From: CAYPHY01 sp964410625
GTDB lineage: Bacteria > Chloroflexota > Anaerolineae > Promineifilales > Promineifilaceae
Direction of reading: 5' to 3'
Length of the DNA stretch: 64,000 nt
NCBI GenBank assembly: GCA_964410625.1
Contig: CAYPHY010000011.1
Coordinates: 75,067-139,066 of the forward strand
How positions within the stretch are numbered: the first letter of the stretch is position 1; each line of letters starts with the position of its first letter. The notes below the pieces were generated by a model. That model did not search any database. It was not told the origin of the DNA and worked only from the letters and a program-made list of their open reading frames with translations. Positions 57,825 to 64,000 of the stretch are shown piece by piece. Position numbers and translations under genes: made by a program.

Positions 57825-59399
57825 ATGGACACGGATCAGAAGGATTGTCGCGGATTTTCCTTCCGATTGCCGCTACTGACAGTTCTCCTGTCGGCATTTG
57901 CCCTCCGGCTCTACAACCTGGAAGCCAATCCACTATGGTTTGACGAGGCGATGGAGTATTGGGTGGCAACGGCCGCGCCCGCCGACCTGTTGCCTGCCGT
58001 CCAACAAGCGTTACAAGACCCGCCCCTCTATTCCGCGCTCCTCCATCTCTGGCAATCACTGGGCCATGACGAATTTACCTTGCGCTATCTCTCCTTGCTG
58101 GTCAGTGTCTTGTCCGTTGCCGCCTTATTCGCTTTGGGAACTCGGCTGGGAGGCTGGACTTTGGGAGCAATCGCGGCCGCTCTCCTGGCAATCCTCCCAC
58201 CGGGGATTCGCTTCGCCCAGGAAGTGGGCCAATATGCCCCGGCCGTCTGTGCGCTGACAATCAACCTCCTTGCTTTGCACCGAGCCGCAACAACAAACGG
58301 CCGTCGCGATTGGCTCATCTGGGGTATCACGGCTGTAATCGCTGCCTACACCTACTTTGGCACGCTCTTGATCCTCGTGCCAACGGCCGCTGTGACGTTC
58401 ATCATCCTACTCCGCCAGCAGCGCTCGGCCGCTAAACGATTGCTGGGAATGGCCGCTATCTCCCTTTTGCTTTTTGCGCCGCTAGCATTACTCTGGCTCC
58501 CCGGCCAGCTCTTTCGCGGCCCCACCAGCAGTGCCTTCCAGACACAACTATCCTCTGCCTCTGCAGAGCTATCCATGCTTCTCAGCCGCACGCAAGGAAT
58601 GCTGGCTTACCAGCTAACCGGCTTCCTGGCACAACCGCTTGCGTGGCAGGTAAGGTTACAGCAAGTCGCGGCCGTCCTCCTCCTGTTACTCCTGGCAATC
58701 GGCTTCTTATTCGCCCTACGCCAGCGCCAAACGCCAGGGTTAGCCTTACGATGGCTGGCACTCTGTACGGTTGCCAGTTGGCTCGCCTACTACGCGGCCG
58801 GACGGCTCGGCGTCTATCCCTATGGTGGCACACGCCACGCGCTTATTCTCAGCCCACTATTGCTCGCTATGGCGGCCGTCGGTCTCCAAACCCTCTGGCG
58901 CTGGCAAAAATTGGTGGGCGTCGCGGTCTTTCTGGCAATCGCGGCCGTTGCCCTGCTCGCACCACCCGAACCGCCGGAAGCACTGCGTACCGTGACGGAT
59001 TACTGGTTATCCCAACGTCATGACGATACCCCAACTTACATCTACTATGGTGCAGTGCCGGGATTTCGTTACCAGCTTCAACTGGCTCAAGAGTCCCCCC
59101 AAACCGCCACCGATCCACTTCTACCCCTGTGGTACGTTCACTGTTGGGAAGGAAGACCAGCGCTATATTGCAACGATGGTAAGCTGGTCTACGGCCGATG
59201 GATTCGCTCTCATCCCCCGGCCGAAAAACGAGCCGCGATCCTCAATGCATTTAACCCACTCCCGGATGCCTTCTGGCTGATCGTCTCCCACACCAGCGAA
59301 GCAGAGCAAAAGGAAGTCCTGCAAGCGCTCGCCGCTGATTATATAGTGGCCGATCAATTCAGAGCGACAGGGGCGGCCGTTTACTTGCTGTCCCGCTGA
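57825..59399 (+). CDS. Membrane glycosyltransferase, GT39/PMT-like
   Basis: A 524-residue polytopic protein. First helix then LEANPLWFDEAMEYWV and LQDPPLYSALLHLW, the acidic and D-P-P-L-Y motifs of the GT39/ArnT superfamily that take sugars from polyprenyl phosphate. About ten to twelve membrane segments follow; a soluble C-terminal part (about 400-524) ends with EVLQALAADYIVADQF. The reading frame begins in ACAGATGGACACGGAT, itself a common intergenic-repeat word, so the first ~10 residues may be repeat-derived. It starts 24 bases after the S10 gene. The acceptor is unknown. Confidence 0.82.
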   Translation: MDTDQKDCRGFSFRLPLLTVLLSAFALRLYNLEANPLWFDEAMEYWVATAAPADLLPAVQQALQDPPLYSALLHLWQSLGHDEFTLRYLSLLVSVLSVAALFALGTRLGGWTLGAIAAALLAILPPGIRFAQEVGQYAPAVCALTINLLALHRAATTNGRRDWLIWGITAVIAAYTYFGTLLILVPTAAVTFIILLRQQRSAAKRLLGMAAISLLLFAPLALLWLPGQLFRGPTSSAFQTQLSSASAELSMLLSRTQGMLAYQLTGFLAQPLAWQVRLQQVAAVLLLLLLAIGFLFALRQRQTPGLALRWLALCTVASWLAYYAAGRLGVYPYGGTRHALILSPLLLAMAAVGLQTLWRWQKLVGVAVFLAIAAVALLAPPEPPEALRTVTDYWLSQRHDDTPTYIYYGAVPGFRYQLQLAQESPQTATDPLLPLWYVHCWEGRPALYCNDGKLVYGRWIRSHPPAEKRAAILNAFNPLPDAFWLIVSHTSEAEQKEVLQALAADYIVADQFRATGAAVYLLSR

Positions 59400-59487
59400 A
59401 ATTTGAGGGATAGATGGGTTTGACCGAGCTGAACATTAAGCGATCCAGCAGATGAAGCTAACGCAGGTTCAGATATAATGCTTCTCT

Positions 59488-61464
59488 ATGCGCCGCTATA
59501 AACCTTTCGCGCCCCTGCTGGCACTGCTATGTATCTATACGATTTATTACCTCCTTGAGGCGCGGAGCCAGCCGGTCGTCACGATGGTCGATTACTGGCT
59601 ACATTTACAGTGGGCGCGGCAACTCACCCTTTCTAACCTCGAAACCTGGGTTCATCCTTTCTATCCCGTTGGCTATTTCGTCTGGCTACGAATTGGGCTG
59701 GCGCTCGGTGTTGATGTCGTGCGTCATGGTCAATTCTTATCATTGACAGGAAGCATTGGCTGCATCGTCGCTGTCTATTGGATTCTCTATACCGCAACCA
59801 GGAGAACCGGCCTGTCGCTGGCAGGGGTTACCCTCCTGACTCTACACCCCTTTTTCCGCTTTCAGGCGTTGCAAGAAGGAACCGACATGCTCGCCGCCGG
59901 TTTGCAGCTATTAGCGCTTGCGATTGTTTTTCTTAATAAAGATGACAGTAGGCGTTTTTATATCCTCTCCTCAGTCGCAGCCGGAGTGCTAATAGGAAGC
60001 GCCTATTTAATCCGTTACACAGCGTTGTTGCTTATTCCTATCGTGATCATCTTCTTATGGGTGAAGAACAAAGCTGATCAGCGCAAACTGATTCTTTCCA
60101 TTGCGCTTTTCACTGCTGCGTTTGGGCTTGGCGCCTTACCGCAAATTGTGGCGAGTGTTGCCGTGACAGGAACACCGTTTTATAACGAACAGGCACGGAA
60201 TGTCTGGTTTGGGATGTATGGTGATTTTAACTGGACGGAAAACTGGGGCCGTATTCCGCCTGGAATCACGCTGCTGGAAATTGTGCGGGCTGATCTACAA
60301 GGTTTTCTGAGCCATTGGGCGCATGAGTTCGGCCGCTTCTTCAGCTACGATCACAATGCTTATGCCACAGACCCATTAGCGTTGGAGCGAAAAGTCACGC
60401 TATGGGAGCCGCTGTTGAATCATCTGCTCTGGCTGGTTGGCAGCGTCTTACTACTGTTTGATAAACGGCTGACACAGCCGCAAACCGCCCTCCTACTAAT
60501 GGCCTTATTTCTGACCGTCGCGATTACCAGTATGGGCTGGCTCTTTACCCGCTTTCTGCTGATCCCGCTTGCCATACAGGTTGTTGTGATCGTGCTGGCG
60601 GCCAGCCAACTGAGTGAGCGCCTATTCAAAATGGATCACAGCGCAACGATAGGTAGCCTATTGTTGCTCAGCGCTTTCGCGCTCCTGTTCTGGTTCAACA
60701 CCACCTGGCCTGTAAAACAGCAATTCACGCAGGAGATGGTGAGAAGGGTAGAGGATATTCAACCCATTTTAGAGGCAGTGGGTATAAGCCAACCGGAAGA
60801 TTTGATCACCAACAACAGGCTATATCAAGATATTGCTGATCCAACCCACCCACAATACCCGCTTTTTCAGCAGCCAACGAACAAGCGTGTGCCCGTGTCT
60901 GAATTTCTTCAGCAAATCATAGGACAGCGCAGCCCATCCTACTTATTGTTCGATTGGACCCCCCACGCCATCCGAACGTATAACGTTCACTCTTATCGTT
61001 CTGAGTTGACGGCAGCAAAAGACAGTCTTGCTCCTCTCCAGCTAACTGATGAGTATTCGCTCTATTGTATTCTCCCCTGCGAGGCGGCCGAAGCCACCCA
61101 AGTCCAGCAACCGATCACACCGGAATTAACATTAGCTGGCTATCGCGCCTTCACCAGTCAGGGTAATCAACATGGACTCTATCTTTACTGGGAACTTCAA
61201 TCACCAGTGGATGAAGGAATAACGCTTTCTCTAACCCTACGGGATCCATCAGGTGAAACGCTCTTTCATTCAGTAAGGGACCCGCAACAAGGAACCTATC
61301 CACTCCATCAGTGGAACGTTGGTCAAATGGTTGTTGATTACTATCTCTTTTCCTCGACCACCATAGCTCCTGATGTCACTTATGAATTAACTATCCGTCT
61401 GGCTACCCCGGAAAGTTCCCAACCCATGGTTGTACCTATTATATTTTCTGATCCCTCCAGATAA
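59488..61464 (+). CDS. Polytopic membrane glycosyltransferase-like protein
   Basis: A 658-residue protein with about eleven membrane segments and a soluble C-terminal half. The first loop has MVDYWLHLQWARQL, comparable to the acidic loop of GT39/GT83-like enzymes but divergent. Later parts include HPFFRFQALQEGTDMLAAGL and IRYTALLLIPIVIIFLW. The last ~110 residues form a beta domain (LTLAGYRAFTSQGNQHGLYLYWELQSPV) like the one ending the GT39 protein at 23181-25163. It is more AT-rich than its neighbours. A TATAAT box at 59474-59479 lies eight bases before the ATG, so the transcript may be leaderless. Confidence 0.7.
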   Translation: MRRYKPFAPLLALLCIYTIYYLLEARSQPVVTMVDYWLHLQWARQLTLSNLETWVHPFYPVGYFVWLRIGLALGVDVVRHGQFLSLTGSIGCIVAVYWILYTATRRTGLSLAGVTLLTLHPFFRFQALQEGTDMLAAGLQLLALAIVFLNKDDSRRFYILSSVAAGVLIGSAYLIRYTALLLIPIVIIFLWVKNKADQRKLILSIALFTAAFGLGALPQIVASVAVTGTPFYNEQARNVWFGMYGDFNWTENWGRIPPGITLLEIVRADLQGFLSHWAHEFGRFFSYDHNAYATDPLALERKVTLWEPLLNHLLWLVGSVLLLFDKRLTQPQTALLLMALFLTVAITSMGWLFTRFLLIPLAIQVVVIVLAASQLSERLFKMDHSATIGSLLLLSAFALLFWFNTTWPVKQQFTQEMVRRVEDIQPILEAVGISQPEDLITNNRLYQDIADPTHPQYPLFQQPTNKRVPVSEFLQQIIGQRSPSYLLFDWTPHAIRTYNVHSYRSELTAAKDSLAPLQLTDEYSLYCILPCEAAEATQVQQPITPELTLAGYRAFTSQGNQHGLYLYWELQSPVDEGITLSLTLRDPSGETLFHSVRDPQQGTYPLHQWNVGQMVVDYYLFSSTTIAPDVTYELTIRLATPESSQPMVVPIIFSDPSR

Positions 61465-61492
61465 ATTTTCCCAAAAAAAACGCACTTGTAGC

Positions 61493-61513
61493 GCGGGTTG
61501 CCAACCCGCAAGC
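61493..61513. repeat. Small palindrome with central TTGCCAA
   Basis: GCGGGTTG and CAACCCGC meet around the centre, inside GTAGC...GCTA. It lies 25 bases after the membrane glycosyltransferase gene and may end its transcript. Confidence 0.55.
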
Positions 61514-61528
61514 TATTGCCCAATTCTG

Positions 61529-61557
61529 TTGACTTTACGCATTAAAAACTCTACAAT
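61529..61557 (+). promoter_or_regulatory. Sigma-70-type promoter of the TetR-family gene
   Basis: TTGACT (61529-61534), 17-base spacer, TACAAT (61552-61557). The start would be near 61564, inside the operator. Confidence 0.8.
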
Positions 61558-61558
61558 T

Positions 61559-61582
61559 TGACCAATTATAACAAATTGGTCA
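61559..61582. promoter_or_regulatory. Probable TetR operator (autoregulation site)
   Basis: TGACCAATT (61559-61567) and AATTGGTCA (61574-61582) are exact 9-bp half-sites around six bases, directly after the -10 box and before the TetR gene start at 61595. A further TTGACT half-site on the other strand (61587-61592) extends the region. Confidence 0.75.
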
Positions 61583-61594
61583 TTCAGTCAAATT

Positions 61595-62281
61595 ATGTCA
61601 AAATCGGACAACGAAGCACGCGAACAACAAATACTGGACGCCGCGGCCGATCTCTTTATCCATTATGGCTACGACAAAACCACCGTGGACGACGTCGCTC
61701 GTCAGGCAGGCATCAGTAAAGGGGCGATTTATCTGCACTTCAATAGTAAGGATGAGCTATTTGAAAGCTTGCTCATCCGCGAAGTGACCCGCTACGCTGA
61801 ACAGTGGCTGGCGCTGATTGAAGCCGACCCCAAAGGCGGCACAATGGCCGGGATATACAAAAATAGCCTCTATGCGTTGAGCAGCAGCCCCTTCATGTCG
61901 GCGATTTTTAAGCAGGACGGCCGTGTCCTCGGCAGCTATTTGCGTAAACCAGACAACTTTTTCCGCCGTGAGCAGTTCCGAGGTATGCGCTACGAATTTC
62001 TGAAAATGATGCAAGAGGCAGGTGCGGTGCGGCAAGACATTGATCCCAAAACCACCGCCCATGTGATGAATATGTTGGCTTATGGCTTAGTTGGCATGGA
62101 TGAGATCACGCCGCAAGAACAAATTCCAGCGACGGGCGACCTGATCGAAGCAATTGCCGAGATCATGGACAGAGCTTTGACCCCGGCCGATGGTGGCAAC
62201 AGCGAAGCAGGCAAAGCGATTATCCGCCAGATTGCCGATGCCGCCCGGCAGCAATTTGAGCATTCAAGAGGTAAAACATAA
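61595..62281 (+). CDS. TetR/AcrR family transcriptional regulator
   Basis: A 228-residue repressor. The N-terminal helix-turn-helix is typical: EQQILDAAADLFIHYGYDKTTVDDVARQAGISKGAIYLHFNSKDELF. The C-terminal ligand-binding domain (about 75-228) is helical and unassigned. The palindrome at 61559-61582 just upstream suggests autorepression. It lies about 80 bases upstream of the GT1 glycosyltransferase gene on the same strand, so it probably controls that gene too. A CTTTGCG repeat separates the two. Confidence 0.9.
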   Translation: MSKSDNEAREQQILDAAADLFIHYGYDKTTVDDVARQAGISKGAIYLHFNSKDELFESLLIREVTRYAEQWLALIEADPKGGTMAGIYKNSLYALSSSPFMSAIFKQDGRVLGSYLRKPDNFFRREQFRGMRYEFLKMMQEAGAVRQDIDPKTTAHVMNMLAYGLVGMDEITPQEQIPATGDLIEAIAEIMDRALTPADGGNSEAGKAIIRQIADAARQQFEHSRGKT

Positions 62282-62307
62282 TCCATAGGACTTTCGCCTA
62301 AGGTCGC

Positions 62308-62342
62308 CAAGTTTTTCTTTGTGCTCTTTGCGTCTTTGCGTG
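62308..62342. repeat. Dispersed CTTTGCG tandem repeat
   Basis: TTTTTCTTTGTGCTCTTTGC and GTCTTTGCGTGAGC between the TetR and GT1 genes. The same word is built into the glycosidase gene at 26331-26356. Confidence 0.7.
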
Positions 62343-62362
62343 AGCTATTTTTGAGGAAACAA

Positions 62363-63646
62363 ATGAACATATTGATTATCACCTTCGGTTCTCGCGGAGA
62401 TGTCCAGCCCTATGTCACCCTGGGCAAAGGGTTAAAGGCGGCCGGTCATACGGTCACCATTTGCACGGCCGAGGCGTTCAAGCCCTTTGTACAATCACAT
62501 GGGCTGGGCTATGGCTATATGACCGGCGAATTGTTGCAACTGGTGGAAACCAGCGAAGGGCGGGCGGCTGTGGAAGATACTGTTGGACTGTTCGGCACGC
62601 TAAAAACAATGCTCAAGCTGGTACAGAAAACGAAGCCGCTAAACAAGCAGATGATGCTCGATTCATGGGAAGCGGCGCAAGCGGCCGAACCTGACCTGCT
62701 TATTTATCATCCCAAAACGCTTAGCAGCCCGCACATTGCTGAAGCACTCGGCATACCGGCGGTGATGGCCTTGCTGCAACCGTTGATCGTGCCGACGGCC
62801 GAGATACCCGCTATCGGTCTACCCAATTTGAATCTTGGTGCTTGGTACAACAAGACCGGCTACAAACTGCTGAGTATGGGCTACAACACCTATGCCGGCA
62901 TGATCAATGAATTTCGCCAGAAACAGCTTGGTTTAGAAGCCTTTCCCAAATCCTCAGGATTACTATATGACGCCGCTGGACGGCCGATCCCGATCCTCCA
63001 TGGCTACAGCCGCCATGTCGTCCCGCGTCCCGACGATTGGCCCGCCAATGCCCATGTAACCGGATATTGGTTTTTGGATCAGGCGGCCGATTGGCAGCCC
63101 TCGGCCGAACTACAAGCCTTTCTTGATGCCGGAGAAGCCCCAGTCTATGTCGGTTTTGGCAGCATGGCCGGGCGCAACCCGCAACGGACGGCGGCGATTG
63201 TGATCGAGGCTTTGCAACAGGCTAAGGTACGAGGCATTGTCGCCACCGGCTGGGGCGGATTGGATGCGAATCGGCTACCAGACACCATCCTAAAAATTGA
63301 CCATGCTCCCCACGACTGGCTCTTTCCACGTATGGCGGCCGTTGTCCATCACGGCGGCGCAGGAACCACCGCTGCCGGATTGCGTGCCGGACGGCCGACG
63401 GTCGTTGTCCCTTTCTTTGGCGACCAACCCTTCTGGGGCAAGCGCGTTCATGCGCTGGGTGTTGGCCCGGAACCGATTCCGCAGAAGAAATTGACGGCCG
63501 AAAAATTAGCGACCGCTATCCGTACCGTGACGGCCGACAACGCTATGCGCCAGCGAGCCGAAGCCCTGGGCGAGCAAATCCATCTCGAAGATGGCATTGC
63601 CAACGCTGTTAACATCCTTGAGAATCTACAACAACCTGTTTATTGA
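62363..63646 (+). CDS. GT1-family glycosyltransferase (UDP-glucosyltransferase, MGT/sterol type)
   Basis: A 427-residue GT-B glycosyltransferase. The N terminus MNILIITFGSRGDVQPYVTLGKGLKAAGH is the acceptor-side Rossmann start of sterol/macrolide glucosyltransferases. The donor site is in the C-terminal half: PVYVGFGSMAGRNPQRT, DHAPHDWLFPRMAAVVHHGGAGTTAAGLRAGRPTVVVPFFGDQPFWG, with the HHGGAGTT motif. The ATG at 62363 has GAGGAAAC before it; the longer ORF begins inside a repeat. It may glycosylate a lipid or a toxic small molecule under the upstream TetR regulator. Confidence 0.9.
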   Translation: MNILIITFGSRGDVQPYVTLGKGLKAAGHTVTICTAEAFKPFVQSHGLGYGYMTGELLQLVETSEGRAAVEDTVGLFGTLKTMLKLVQKTKPLNKQMMLDSWEAAQAAEPDLLIYHPKTLSSPHIAEALGIPAVMALLQPLIVPTAEIPAIGLPNLNLGAWYNKTGYKLLSMGYNTYAGMINEFRQKQLGLEAFPKSSGLLYDAAGRPIPILHGYSRHVVPRPDDWPANAHVTGYWFLDQAADWQPSAELQAFLDAGEAPVYVGFGSMAGRNPQRTAAIVIEALQQAKVRGIVATGWGGLDANRLPDTILKIDHAPHDWLFPRMAAVVHHGGAGTTAAGLRAGRPTVVVPFFGDQPFWGKRVHALGVGPEPIPQKKLTAEKLATAIRTVTADNAMRQRAEALGEQIHLEDGIANAVNILENLQQPVY

Positions 63647-63722
63647 GTTTTATGACGCGCAGATCGCGCTCAACTCGCAAAAACAATTGACAATGGCCCG
63701 TTCACAATAATAGAATAATTAC

Positions 63723-64000
63723 ATGATCGAAATGACTATCCGAGTACCAGAATCATTGGCAGAACGAGTGTCAGCCGTCAGCGAGCGACTTCCAGAACTC
63801 CTTGCCTATGGGTTGGAGGAACTCTCACCGTTGCCGAATGAAATCTACCGCTACATCTTAGAATTTCTCATCAGTCAACCAACGCCGGACGAGATTGTTA
63901 ACTTTGAGCCAACATCTACGATGAATGAGCGAGTAAGCGAACTTTTGGAAAAAAACCGGACAAGTACTTTAACAACGGCCGAGTCAGAAGAGTTAGATGA
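63723..64000 (+). CDS. Small antitoxin-like or HNH-partner protein, truncated by the window end
   Basis: Open from the ATG at 63723 to the last base (92 codons and two bases). The protein, MIEMTIRVPESLAERVSAVS..., continues LPELLAYGLEELSPLPNEIY, EFLISQPTPDEIVNFEPT and SELLEKNRTSTLTTAESEEL. Proteins of this kind are common in cyanobacteria and Chloroflexota directly upstream of HNH endonuclease genes; that recollection should be checked. The C terminus is outside the window. Confidence 0.65.
   Translation, partial: MIEMTIRVPESLAERVSAVSERLPELLAYGLEELSPLPNEIYRYILEFLISQPTPDEIVNFEPTSTMNERVSELLEKNRTSTLTTAESEELD

Overview
The window looks like chromosome of a moderately GC-rich Chloroflexota bacterium, probably an Anaerolineae relative. 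That is an inference from the gene mix (membrane GT39-type glycosyltransferases, GAF-HisKA_3 histidine kinase, GH127 enzyme, HdrD-like Fe-S protein with a membrane anchor, secreted FG-GAP and gingipain-like proteins), from secreted proteins carrying [VA]Y[LI]P[LV]V motifs, and from many dispersed intergenic palindromes. I found no rRNA, tRNA, CRISPR array, prophage or insertion sequence. A six-base palindrome, CGGCCG, recurs far above expectation in coding and non-coding DNA.

Layout. 1-1561: a chelatase AAA+ gene and a VWA-domain extension in the -1 frame, separated only by a run of nine A (minus strand), which looks like programmed frameshifting. 1737-3345: glycerophosphodiesterase and a beta-propeller. 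3434-5325: a chorismate mutase / DAHP synthase operon preceded by a complete transcription attenuator (promoter, near-leaderless Phe/Tyr-rich leader peptide, antiterminator and terminator). 5431-8479: sugar-binding lipoprotein and an orphan sensor kinase. 8493-10601: a small AT-richer accessory island (Phd/YefM antitoxin, HNH nuclease, DUF4160, DUF2442). 10607-14114: DinB-like protein, rocD and avtA, with a candidate small RNA ahead of rocD. 14240-14410: an unassigned structured RNA candidate. 14472-26548: a long minus-strand run (Rieske fusion, ArsR-type regulator and MFS exporter, MBL hydrolase, small operator-controlled gene, methyltransferase, PIG-L deacetylase, VOC, alpha/beta hydrolase, GT39, glycosidase). 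26608-38455: membrane protein, HdrD-like protein, GH127, a frameshifted hydrolase, MDR dehydrogenase, DUF2243, FG-GAP protein, fused E1 alpha-beta dehydrogenase, trypsin-like protease. 38434-46109: a cyclic-nucleotide-linked locus with two CNB-patatin (NTE-like) proteins divergent from an NTT-type carrier fused to HEAT repeats and a free CNB protein. 46645-53775: a 2376-residue secreted protein with beta-helix, FG-GAP, PPC and gingipain-like parts. 53846-64000: SUKH protein, jelly-roll lipid/sugar-binding-like protein, AbiEii-like nucleotidyltransferase, S10 carboxypeptidase, two membrane glycosyltransferases, a TetR regulator with its operator, a GT1 glycosyltransferase and a truncated last ORF.

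How it fits together. Three themes recur. First, envelope and polysaccharide work (GT39 enzymes, GH127, GH-A glycosidase, GT1, phospholipases). Second, amino-acid metabolism with RNA-level control (the aromatic attenuator, possibly a leader ahead of rocD). Third, genome-wide short repeats that sit between genes as hairpins but have also entered reading frames: avtA, the Rieske fusion, GT39, the glycosidase and the giant protein each carry an in-frame low-complexity segment made of the same short tandem words found between genes.
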